Positions 16,092 through 23,169 of a DNA stretch of 32,846 bases are shown piece after piece. The stretch is from DASUMP01 sp036277635 (GTDB taxonomy: Bacteria > Actinomycetota > Acidimicrobiia > IMCC26256 > PALSA-610). Location of the stretch: contig DASUMP010000169.1 in the NCBI GenBank assembly GCA_036277635.1, forward strand, positions 1 to 32,846, written 5' to 3'. Position numbers and translations under genes: made by a program. Position 1 is the stretch's first letter. Each line of letters begins with the position of its first letter. Below the pieces are notes generated by a model, which ran no database searches, was not told the DNA's origin, and worked only from the letters and a program-made list of their open reading frames with translations.

Positions 16092-16711
16092 GGCGTCCTC
16101 CGCTCGGTCGAGGCGACCTTACCACCGGGGTCCCCCGTTCCGACCGGCGCGAACGCGCCGTACGCGCCGGCCACATAGGCGTCGGGCCGCTCGCGCAGCA
16201 CGTCGCGCTCGGCCCGGATGACGTACGGCAGGTTGCGGTAGAGGTCGCGGAAGTGCAGGCCGTATCCGAGCACGTACTCGTCGTCGAGCACGATGCCCCG
16301 GTACCGGACGTCGAGCGGGACGATGCGCCGTCGCGGCCGGTCGAGGAACGTGCACGCGTGCAGCGAGCGCGGGTTGCGCAGCGCGAGCTGCCCCAGCAGG
16401 TACGTGAGCGTGAGTCCGGTGTCGACGATGTCTTCGACGACCACGATGTCGCGTCCGGCGATGTCGACGGTGATGTCGTGGAGGATCCGCACCCGGCCGC
16501 TGTCGGGCGCGAACCGCGAGATCTCCATGAACTCGACTTCGAGGCGCGGGTCGTCGATCGCCCGGGCGAGGTCGGCGGTGAAGAGCAACGCTCCCTTCAG
16601 CACCCCGACGAGCACGACGCCGTCGGGATGGTCGGCCGCGACCTCGGCGCCGAGGCGGCGCACGGTGGCGCGGATCTCGTCCGGCCCGACGAGGACCTCG
16701 GGCGCCGTCAA
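16088..16711 (-). CDS. hpt: Hypoxanthine phosphoribosyltransferase
   Basis: A 207-aa purine salvage enzyme that makes IMP and/or GMP from hypoxanthine/guanine and PRPP. The PRPP-binding loop is DIVVVEDIVDTGLTL; VLVGVLKGALLFTADL and YRGIVLDDEYVLGYGLHFRD are further HPRT signatures. The start is TTG 16711, overlapping the stop of merR (TTGA). There is a 30-residue C-terminal extension rich in Gly, Ala and Pro. This gene is an addition compared with the Rv1826-Rv1830 order of M. tuberculosis. Confidence 0.92.
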   Translation of the reverse strand: MTAPEVLVGPDEIRATVRRLGAEVAADHPDGVVLVGVLKGALLFTADLARAIDDPRLEVEFMEISRFAPDSGRVRILHDITVDIAGRDIVVVEDIVDTGLTLTYLLGQLALRNPRSLHACTFLDRPRRRIVPLDVRYRGIVLDDEYVLGYGLHFRDLYRNLPYVIRAERDVLRERPDAYVAGAYGAFAPVGTGDPGGKVASTERRTP

Positions 16712-17484
16712 CCCGGCGCCCGGTGCACGGCCTGGCGCAACAGCGCGGTGCGCAGCTGGCGCCCCAGCGTCGCGAGCTCGCCGAGGACCTCCTCGGCGCG
16801 CGCCCGCGACTCGGGGTTGCGCTGCCGGCGGTACGGGAGGAGCACCTGATCGAACAAGGTGGCCTCGCGCTCGGCGAACGCGAGGTACATCCGCAGGTGG
16901 CGGGGCTCGATCCCGTGGCGCATGAAGCCGCCGGCGTAGCGAGCCACGGCGAGCGCGTCCTCGTCGAAGAGCGGGCGGTTGCGGACCGTCGAGACCGGGC
17001 TGACGAGCCCGTACTCCTCGAGATGTGCGATGTCCTCCTCCGACAGGCCGGCCGCCGCGGCGAGCTCCGGTCGCGTGAGGCTCGCGCCGCTCGTCGAGAC
17101 CGCGAGGTCGTCGGGCGCGTCGTCGTCGACGATCGCGGCCGTGTCGACGTCGTCGACCGGTCGGGCGCGACGGGGACGACGCGTGGGGGTCGCGGACGCG
17201 GCCGAGGCGGCGGGCGTCGCGTCGTCGGTCGGGATCGCGCCCGGACCGACCTCGTCGAGGCGGTCCTTGATCACCTTCAGTGGCAGGAAATGCTCCTTTT
17301 GCTGCTGGAGGATCCACTGCAGCCGCGCGACGTCGGTCGGCGCGAACTTGCGGTACCCCGACGGGGTGCGTTCCGGCTCGATGAGCCCTTGGCTCTCGAG
17401 GAAGCGGATCTTCGAGATCGTGATGTCGGGGAACTCGTCGCGCAGCTCGGACAGCACGTCGCCGATCGACAGGTGCGAGGTCAT
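16708..17484 (-). CDS. MerR-family regulator (first, Rv1828-like)
   Basis: A 258-aa regulator with an N-terminal MerR helix-turn-helix (LSIGDVLSELRDEFPDITISK, RFLESQGLIEPERTPSGYRKF). A low-complexity Ala/Thr/Arg/Asp linker of about 50 residues follows. The C-terminal region (TRPELAAAAGLSEEDIAHLE onward) repeats a MerR-like motif and continues into a helical domain. This two-part build matches Rv1828. The ATG overlaps the garA stop (ATGA), and its own stop overlaps hpt. No metal-binding Cys cluster is seen, so the effector is unknown. Confidence 0.9.
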   Translation of the reverse strand: MTSHLSIGDVLSELRDEFPDITISKIRFLESQGLIEPERTPSGYRKFAPTDVARLQWILQQQKEHFLPLKVIKDRLDEVGPGAIPTDDATPAASAASATPTRRPRRARPVDDVDTAAIVDDDAPDDLAVSTSGASLTRPELAAAAGLSEEDIAHLEEYGLVSPVSTVRNRPLFDEDALAVARYAGGFMRHGIEPRHLRMYLAFAEREATLFDQVLLPYRRQRNPESRARAEEVLGELATLGRQLRTALLRQAVHRAPG

Positions 17485-17954
17485 GCGCCGCGGTCGCTCC
17501 CGCCGAGGACGAAGCTCAACCGGTACCGCCCGACTTGCAGCTCGTCGCCGTGTTGCAAACGCCCTTCGTCGACGCGCTCACGGTTGAGGTACGTGCCGTT
17601 GAGGGAGCCGGCGTCGAGGACGCGATAGCCCTGCGCGTCGCGCTCGATGCGCACGTGCCGGCGCGACACGGTGATGTCGTCGAGGAAGATGTCGCAGCTG
17701 GGATGGCGGCCGATCGACACCGCCGCCTGGTCGACCCGGAACGACGACCCGGAGGTGGGTCCGCTGCGCACCACGAGCAGCCCGACGCCGGCGGGGAGCC
17801 CGTCGAGGTAGTGGGCGAGCTCGTCCTCGTGCTCGGTGGCCTCCACCGCGCTGAGCGTGAGCGTCGTCTCCTCGTCGGCGACGAGGGCGCTCCCGCACGC
17901 CGAGCAGAACTTCGCGTCGCGGGGGTTCTCGTGGCCACACCGCACGCAGATCAC
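17481..17954 (-). CDS. garA: GarA-like FHA protein with N-terminal zinc ribbon
   Basis: A 157-aa protein with three parts. Residues 1-22 form a zinc ribbon with C3, C6, C17 and C20. E29-T30-T31 matches the ETT phosphorylation motif of GarA/OdhI, the PknG/PknB target. An FHA domain follows (about residues 60-145) with SIGRHPSCDIFLDD, TVSRRHVRI and GSLNGTYLNRERVD, containing the phosphothreonine-binding Arg, Ser, His and Asn. Unphosphorylated GarA inhibits 2-oxoglutarate dehydrogenase and NAD-glutamate dehydrogenase; phosphorylation folds it on itself. M. tuberculosis GarA lacks the zinc ribbon. GTG 17954 lies 6 nt after TACCCT, so the mRNA is probably leaderless. Confidence 0.9.
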   Translation of the reverse strand: MICVRCGHENPRDAKFCSACGSALVADEETTLTLSAVEATEHEDELAHYLDGLPAGVGLLVVRSGPTSGSSFRVDQAAVSIGRHPSCDIFLDDITVSRRHVRIERDAQGYRVLDAGSLNGTYLNRERVDEGRLQHGDELQVGRYRLSFVLGGSDRGA

Positions 17955-17960
17955 GGGTGC

Positions 17961-17966
17961 AGGGTA
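17961..17966 (-). promoter_or_regulatory. -10 box of garA operon (leaderless)
   Basis: GTACCCT (TACCCT), then 6 nt, then GTG 17954. It sits between the gcvH terminator-like hairpin and garA. Confidence 0.55.
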
Positions 17967-17993
17967 CCGACGGCCGGTCACCGCGGCAACGAG

Positions 17994-18020
17994 CCCTCGA
18001 CCGGTAGTGGAGGTCGAGGG
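17994..18020 (-). terminator. Hairpin after gcvH
   Basis: A perfect 9-bp stem CCCTCGACC (17994-18002) / GGTCGAGGG (18012-18020) with a 9-nt loop, 8 nt after the gcvH stop. GCAA/TTGC extends the pairing with a 4-nt bulge. There is no U-tract. It separates gcvH from garA. Confidence 0.5.
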
Positions 18021-18028
18021 TTGCGGGC

Positions 18029-18409
18029 CTATCCCTCGGTGAGGGCGCGGTACGCCGCTCCGTCGAGGAGCCGGTCCAGCTCGCCGGGGTCGTTCATCCG
18101 GAGCCGGAACATCCATCCGTCGCCGTAGGGCTGCTGGTTCACGAGCTCGGGTCGCTCGGCGAGCGCGTCGTTCACCGCGGTGACCGTGCCCGACACCGGC
18201 GCGTAGATGTCGGAGACCGACTTCGTCGACTCGATCTCGCACACACTGGCATCCGCCGCGAGCTGCGCCCCGACGTCGGGGAGCGACACGAACACGACGT
18301 CACCCATGCTGTCCTGCGCGAAGTCGGTGATCCCCACGACGGCGTCGTCGCCCTCGACGCGCACCCACTCGTGCTCCCGGCTGTACCGCAGGTCGTCGGG
18401 GAATTCCAT
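18029..18409 (-). CDS. gcvH: Glycine cleavage system H protein
   Basis: A 126-aa lipoyl carrier that shuttles the aminomethyl group between GcvP and GcvT. The lipoylated lysine is K63 in EIESTKSVSDIYAP. The N-terminal LRYSREHEWVRVEG and FAQDSMGDVVFVSLP are GcvH signatures. AAAGGAG lies just upstream of the ATG, and TACGAT at 18443-18438 gives a short leader, so this gene uses a Shine-Dalgarno rather than a leaderless start. It is followed by a hairpin and then garA. Confidence 0.97.
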   Translation of the reverse strand: MEFPDDLRYSREHEWVRVEGDDAVVGITDFAQDSMGDVVFVSLPDVGAQLAADASVCEIESTKSVSDIYAPVSGTVTAVNDALAERPELVNQQPYGDGWMFRLRMNDPGELDRLLDGAAYRALTEG

Positions 18410-18437
18410 GTCGCTCCTTTGGACGTTCGGAGCGCGG

Positions 18438-18443
18438 ATCGTA
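18438..18443 (-). promoter_or_regulatory. -10 box of gcvH
   Basis: GTACGAT in the 39-bp gap between the upstream gene and gcvH. The transcription start would be near 18431, with a leader of about 20 nt containing AAAGGAG. Confidence 0.4.
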
Positions 18444-18448
18444 CGCGC

Positions 18449-20941
18449 CTAGCGCACGAGCTCGGCGATCCAGCCCGCGTGCATCGCGACGAGCCGGCGC
18501 GCGTCGGCGTCGGTGTCGCCCTCGGCCCAGACGTGGGTGAACGGCTGCTCCGGATCGGGCAGCACCAACGCCCACCCTTCCGGGTACTGGATCTTCACGC
18601 CGTCGACCAGCACCGTGCGTTCGTCCGGGACGCGCTCGACGATCCCCCGCATCACGGTTCCCTTGCGCTCCCACGGCGTGGGCACCAGCTCGTGCGCCAC
18701 GTGCACGTCGGGGACCTGTTCGCGCAACCCCGACAGCGAGTGACCCGTGCGGGCGAGCAGGTCGAGGAGCTTCAGCAACGTGGCCGCGGCGTCGTACGCG
18801 GGGAGGAAGTCGGGCCAGATGAACCCGCCTTCCTGCGAGGCGGCGAAGTCGACCGCACCGCTGTCGGCGACCTCCATCAGGTGCGCGGCCGACAGCTTCG
18901 TCCAGGTGATCGTCGCACCGTGGTCGGCGGCGATGCGCTCGGCCGATCGGCTCACCGACACGGGGAGTCCGAGGCGGGCCGACGGGTGCGTCTCGCACAC
19001 GAGGGTCACGAGTACGAGCAGCGCCTGTTCGGTCGTGAGCGCGACGCCGCGGTCATCGATGATCGTCGCGGTCTCGCCGTCGGGGTCGAAGACGAAGCCG
19101 AGGTCGCTGCCGGAGGTGCGGACGAGGTCGCCGACCCGTTCCAGGTACTCCGAGGGGTCGTCGCCCACCGACGTGGCGCTCGCGGTCGACGCGAACGGGT
19201 TGATGCCGAGCACCGATGCGCCGATCTTCGGCAGCACGCTCGGCATCAGCAGCGACGCGGCGCCGAACGAGTAGTCGATCACGACCTTGAAGTCGCGCGC
19301 CCGCAGCGCGGCGGCGTCGACGCTCGCTTCGAGCGCGGCCGTGTAGTACTCGACGGCACGCGGCGGGAACACGATGTCGCCGATGTCGCCCGCGAACGCG
19401 CGTCGGAAGTCTTCGCGGTAGAGGAGACGCTCGATCTTGCGCTGCGTGCCCTCGTCGATGTCGGCCCCACCGTTGTCGAAGATCCGGATCTCGACCGCGT
19501 CGGGCGCGCCCGGCGCGAGGCGAACGGTGATGCCGCCCTGGGCGCGCTCGCTGCGCACCTGGAACCGCGTGAACGGCACGGTCGCGAGCTCGAGGTCCAT
19601 GACGTCGATGCCGGTGAGGTTCAGCGCGCCGATGATCGTGCGCTTGAGGGCGCGCGCACTGCGGCTCGTGTCGCGACTGATCGCGACGACGGAGTCCTTC
19701 TTGAGCGCGGTGCCGTAGGCCATCGCGAGCCGGCTCGCGACCTCGCTCGTGATGTCGACGTTGGCCAAGCCCCGCACGCCGCGACGGCCGAACAACGTGC
19801 GTGCGCCGCGGCTCTCCCACACGATCGACGACGTGACGTGGGCGCCCGCTTCGACGGTCTTGAACGGGTAGATCTTGATGTTCGGGTTGATCACCGCGTG
19901 CTCGCCGACGAAGCACTCGTCGCCGATCACGACGCCTTCGAGCACGCGGGCGCCGTCGCGCAGGTCGCTGTCGCGACCGATGGTGGCGCCGTAGAGCACG
20001 ACCGACGGTCCGACGTACACGTGGTCCTGCACAACCGTGCGCTCGAGGCTCGCGTCGGCCTTCACGACGACGTCGGTGCCGAGCACCGTGTACGGGCCGA
20101 GCTCGGCGCCGGCTTCGATCCGGCAGTTGTCGCCGACCAGCACCGGGCCGCGGATGATCGCGTCAGGTGACACGTCGGCGCCCTCGCCGAACCACACGCC
20201 GTCTTGGACCTGGAACCCGCCGATCTCGACGGCGACCCGACCGTCGAGGATGTCCTCGTGGGCGCGCCGGTAGGCCTCCAGTGTGCCGATGTCCTCCCAG
20301 TAGCCCTCGACCACGGGACCCAGCAGGACTTCGCCCCGTTCGAGCGCGGCGGGGAACACGTCGCCGGAGAAGTCGACGACCTCGCCTTCGGGGATCAGCT
20401 CGAAGATCTTCGGATCGAGGACGTAGATCCCCGTGTTGATCGTGTCGGAGAAGACCTGCCCCCACGTCGGCTTCTCGAGGAAGCGTTCGATCGTGCCGTC
20501 GGCGTGCGTGATGACGATCCCGAACTCGACCGGGTTGTCGACGCGCTTCAGACCGATCGTGCCGTACGCGCCCGACTCGTGGTGCGCCTTCCAGATCGCG
20601 CCGAGGTCGACGTCGGTGAGCACGTCGCCGGCGATCACGAGGAACGGCTCGTCGAGCTCGTCCTTCGCGTTGCGGACCGAGCCCGCGGTGCCGAGCGGCG
20701 TCTCCTCGGTCGCGTAGCGCATGCGCACCCCGAAGTCGGAGCCGTCGCCGAAGTAGGTGCGGATGTGGTTCGCGAGGAACGCGACCGTCACGACGATGTC
20801 GTCGAACCCGTGCCGCACGAGCAACCGCACGATGTGCTCCATCATCGGCTGGTTGACGATGGGCATCATCGGCTTCGGCGCGTTGCTGGTGAGCGGGCGG
20901 AGCCGGGTGCCTTCTCCTCCGGCGAGGATCACGGCCTTCAT
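18449..20941 (-). CDS. Sugar-1-phosphate nucleotidyltransferase fused to a degenerate phosphomannomutase domain
   Basis: An 830-aa protein. Residues 1-235 form a GDP-mannose/dTDP-glucose pyrophosphorylase-type domain (ILAGGEGTRLRPLTSN, PKPMMP, VIAGDVLTDVDL, EKPTWG). Residues 250-370 form a left-handed beta helix of hexapeptide repeats (VLVGDNCRIEAGAELGPYTV). About 395-830 has the phosphohexomutase layout, but each active-site loop is altered. The TASHNP phosphoserine loop is replaced by GGITVRLAPGAPD, the DGDGDR metal loop reads FDPDGET, GEXSGH becomes ASQEGG, and the phosphate loop reads PDPEQPF. It probably makes a nucleotide sugar, with the mutase domain serving regulation or structure. 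The ATG overlaps the stop of the pgsA-like gene (ATGA). Confidence 0.9.
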   Translation of the reverse strand: MKAVILAGGEGTRLRPLTSNAPKPMMPIVNQPMMEHIVRLLVRHGFDDIVVTVAFLANHIRTYFGDGSDFGVRMRYATEETPLGTAGSVRNAKDELDEPFLVIAGDVLTDVDLGAIWKAHHESGAYGTIGLKRVDNPVEFGIVITHADGTIERFLEKPTWGQVFSDTINTGIYVLDPKIFELIPEGEVVDFSGDVFPAALERGEVLLGPVVEGYWEDIGTLEAYRRAHEDILDGRVAVEIGGFQVQDGVWFGEGADVSPDAIIRGPVLVGDNCRIEAGAELGPYTVLGTDVVVKADASLERTVVQDHVYVGPSVVLYGATIGRDSDLRDGARVLEGVVIGDECFVGEHAVINPNIKIYPFKTVEAGAHVTSSIVWESRGARTLFGRRGVRGLANVDITSEVASRLAMAYGTALKKDSVVAISRDTSRSARALKRTIIGALNLTGIDVMDLELATVPFTRFQVRSERAQGGITVRLAPGAPDAVEIRIFDNGGADIDEGTQRKIERLLYREDFRRAFAGDIGDIVFPPRAVEYYTAALEASVDAAALRARDFKVVIDYSFGAASLLMPSVLPKIGASVLGINPFASTASATSVGDDPSEYLERVGDLVRTSGSDLGFVFDPDGETATIIDDRGVALTTEQALLVLVTLVCETHPSARLGLPVSVSRSAERIAADHGATITWTKLSAAHLMEVADSGAVDFAASQEGGFIWPDFLPAYDAAATLLKLLDLLARTGHSLSGLREQVPDVHVAHELVPTPWERKGTVMRGIVERVPDERTVLVDGVKIQYPEGWALVLPDPEQPFTHVWAEGDTDADARRLVAMHAGWIAELVR

Positions 20942-21546
20942 GTGTCGACCTCGGCGAGCCGGGCGGCCCGGCCGTCGCGGAGCGCGACACGGGCCGCAGG
21001 GACGTACTTGACGGCCGCGTAGTACCCCAGCGCGATGCCGCCGATCGCGAACCCCCATCCGCCGACGGCCGCGAGGGCCGCGATCGTGTCGTCGCCGGCG
21101 CGGTCGGCGACGAGCAGCAACGGGAGCGCGAACATCAGCGCGAGCGTGCCCGCCTTCCCCGCCCACACCACATCGATCCGGCGCGCGCCGGCGAGCGCGA
21201 GGCCGACGGTGACGAGCGCGATCGCGACCTCGCGCACGAGCACGACCACCAGGAGCACGTCGACCGCCACGGGCATGCGCTCCACGAGCAGCGCGAGGGC
21301 GCCGGCGACGAGCAGGACGCGATCCGCCGTCGGGTCGAGGATCTTGCCCAGCTCGCTGCCCTGGTCGAAGTGACGCGCGATGTAGCCGTCGATCCAGTCG
21401 GTGGCGCCGAGCACCGCGAAGAGCGCGGCGGCGGCGATCGGTCGGTCGCGCGCCCAGAGCAACCACAAGAACACGGGCACGAGAGCGAGGCGGCCGAGGG
21501 AGATCACGTTCGGCACGGTGAGCACGCGTGCGTCCGGGCCGGGCAT
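20938..21546 (-). CDS. pgsA: CDP-alcohol phosphatidyltransferase (PgsA-like)
   Basis: A 202-aa integral membrane enzyme that transfers a phosphatidyl group from CDP-diacylglycerol to an alcohol, most likely glycerol-3-phosphate. The catalytic motif D-x2-DG-x2-AR-x8-G-x3-D-x3-D is complete in DWIDGYIARHFDQGSELG plus KILDPTADR. The N-terminal TVPNVISLGRLALVPVFLWL is typical of PgsA. Several hydrophobic helices follow. ATG 21546 lies 6 nt after TACGCT (leaderless). pgsA2 (Rv1822) is also a few genes upstream of gcvH-garA in M. tuberculosis. Inositol as acceptor cannot be ruled out. Confidence 0.9.
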   Translation of the reverse strand: MPGPDARVLTVPNVISLGRLALVPVFLWLLWARDRPIAAAALFAVLGATDWIDGYIARHFDQGSELGKILDPTADRVLLVAGALALLVERMPVAVDVLLVVVLVREVAIALVTVGLALAGARRIDVVWAGKAGTLALMFALPLLLVADRAGDDTIAALAAVGGWGFAIGGIALGYYAAVKYVPAARVALRDGRAARLAEVDT

Positions 21547-21552
21547 GTCCGC

Positions 21553-21558
21553 AGCGTA
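21553..21558 (-). promoter_or_regulatory. -10 box of pgsA-like gene (leaderless)
   Basis: GTACGCT (TACGCT), then 6 nt, then ATG 21546. Confidence 0.55.
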
Positions 21559-21568
21559 CGTGCCGCGC

Positions 21569-23113
21569 TCAGTGTCCGAGGGCCGCGCCTTCGGCCCTGG
21601 GATCGGTTCCCGCCCGGTACCCGGCGGCGAGACGCTCGATCGCGTGCGCGTGGCCCATCGCGTCGTCGTACGCCCACCCCGTGCGCAGCACGTGGCCGCG
21701 ATCGACGAGGCGCCGCAGCATCTCCTGGTCGAAGCGGGACTCGGCCGTGATCCACCACGTTCCGGGATCGACCGCCCAGCGGGGGGCGTCGATCGCTCGT
21801 TGCGGGTCGTCGCCGTCGACGAGCATCCGCACGAGCAGCTGGAGGTGCGTCTGGGCCTGGCCGTGACCACCCATCGCCCCGAAGACGAGCCACGGCGCGC
21901 CGCCGCGCGTCGCCATCGCAGGGATCAGCGTGTGCATCGGCAGCTTCGCCGGGCCGATCGCGTTCACGTGCTGCGGATCGAGACGGAACGACGAGCCGCG
22001 GTTGTGCAGGTTGATCCCCCACCGCGGCACGTGCACGCCCGACCCCGCGGCCGTGAAGTTCGACTGGATCAGGCTCACGAGCAGCCCGTCGGCATCCGCG
22101 GCGCACAGGTACGCGGTGCCGCCGTCGGGTGACGGGCGCGGCGTCGGCCGGCGCGCGCGTGTCGGGTCGATGTCGGCGCGCCGCGCCGCGACCCACTCGT
22201 CCGAGCAGAGGACCTCGGGGTCGATGCGCATGGTGTCGGGGTCGCCGACGTGGTCGTCGCGATCGACGAGCGCGAGCTTCATGGCCTCGATCATCAGGTG
22301 GTGGCGGTCGACGTCGTCGCGCTCGAGGTCGAGGGCGTCGACGATCCGAAGCGCTTCGAGCGCGGTGACGCCTTGCGTCGGCGGCGGGAGCTCGAGGATC
22401 TCGTGGCCGCGGAACTCCGCGCGCAACGGGTCGACCCACTCGCCGCGATGGAGCGCGAGGTCGTCGGCGGTCATCACGCCACCACCGGCCGCGATCGCGT
22501 CGACGATCGCGTCGGCCACCGGGCCGCGGTAGTAGCCGTCGGGTCCGTCGGCGGCCAGGCGATCGAGCAGCTCCGCGAGCGCCGGCTGGCGCAGGTGCGC
22601 TCCCGCGGCGACGTCGGCGTAGGCGGCGAGCCAGTCGGGGAAGCTGCGGTAGAGGCGCCGGCAGCCGAGCCAGCGGTGCGCGGCGGCCTCGGTGATCGTG
22701 AAGCCGTCGGCGGCGTGGCGACGCGCGGTGCGGGCCAGGTCGCCGAACGATCGGGTCCCCCACCGTTCGAGCAGCGTGAACCACCCGTCGATGGCGCCGG
22801 GCACGGTGACCGAGTGCGCGCCGAGCACGGGCATCTGGTCGGATCCCGACCGGTCGCGCACGACGTCGACCGTCGCGGCGTGCGGCGCGCGCCCGACGCC
22901 CCGGTACGCGTGGAACCCGCCGTCGTGGACGAGGGCGAGCAGATCGCCGCCGAACCCGCAGTAGTAGGGCGTGACGACGCCGAGCACGAGGTTCGCGGCC
23001 ACGATCGCGTCGACGGCGTTGCCGCCGTCGGCGAGCACCGCGAGGCCGGCGCTCGACGCGAGGTAGTGCGGCGTCGCGACGACGCCAGCTGGGAACGCGG
23101 GGGAACCGGGCAT
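21569..23113 (-). CDS. ggt: Gamma-glutamyltransferase family protein
   Basis: A 514-aa Ntn-hydrolase-type gamma-glutamyltransferase (glutathione, poly-glutamate or gamma-glutamyl amide as substrate). The N-terminal VVATPHYLASSAGLAVL and GGNAVDAIVAANLVLGVV are family signatures. The autoprocessing nucleophile is the Thr near residue 333 in SPDGGTAYLCAADADG, which would split the precursor into large and small subunits. FGAMGGHGQAQTHLQ is the C-terminal oxyanion/glycine loop. No signal peptide is visible, whereas many bacterial GGTs are exported, so it may act in the cytoplasm. It starts at ATG 23113, 6 nt after TAGGGT, and is divergent from the acyl-CoA synthetase gene. Confidence 0.92.
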   Translation of the reverse strand: MPGSPAFPAGVVATPHYLASSAGLAVLADGGNAVDAIVAANLVLGVVTPYYCGFGGDLLALVHDGGFHAYRGVGRAPHAATVDVVRDRSGSDQMPVLGAHSVTVPGAIDGWFTLLERWGTRSFGDLARTARRHAADGFTITEAAAHRWLGCRRLYRSFPDWLAAYADVAAGAHLRQPALAELLDRLAADGPDGYYRGPVADAIVDAIAAGGGVMTADDLALHRGEWVDPLRAEFRGHEILELPPPTQGVTALEALRIVDALDLERDDVDRHHLMIEAMKLALVDRDDHVGDPDTMRIDPEVLCSDEWVAARRADIDPTRARRPTPRPSPDGGTAYLCAADADGLLVSLIQSNFTAAGSGVHVPRWGINLHNRGSSFRLDPQHVNAIGPAKLPMHTLIPAMATRGGAPWLVFGAMGGHGQAQTHLQLLVRMLVDGDDPQRAIDAPRWAVDPGTWWITAESRFDQEMLRRLVDRGHVLRTGWAYDDAMGHAHAIERLAAGYRAGTDPRAEGAALGH

Positions 23114-23119
23114 CGGCCA

Positions 23120-23125
23120 ACCCTA
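23120..23125 (-). promoter_or_regulatory. -10 box of ggt (leaderless)
   Basis: GTAGGGT (TAGGGT), then 6 nt, then ATG 23113. It overlaps the left arm of the palindrome at 23123-23158. Confidence 0.55.
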
Positions 23126-23158
23126 CGCACCGGACGACGGGTGCCGCCCGGTGCGTAG
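23123..23158. promoter_or_regulatory. Perfect 11-bp inverted repeat in divergent ggt/fadD promoter
   Basis: CTACGCACCGG (23123-23133), a 14-bp spacer and CCGGTGCGTAG (23148-23158). Each arm runs into one of the two outward -10 boxes. The layout fits an operator for a dimeric regulator controlling both genes; this role is inferred. Confidence 0.5.
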
Positions 23159-23161
23159 CCT
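23156..23161 (+). promoter_or_regulatory. -10 box of fadD-like gene
   Basis: GTAGCCT (TAGCCT), then 8 nt, then ATG 23170. It overlaps the right arm of the palindrome. Confidence 0.5.
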
Positions 23162-23169
23162 GCGCGGTC

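Noticed and set aside
20942..21466. N-terminal extension of the nucleotidyltransferase through 21466
   Set aside because: That frame overlaps the pgsA-like gene out of register; the ATG at 20941 directly precedes the ILAGGEGTRLRP motif.
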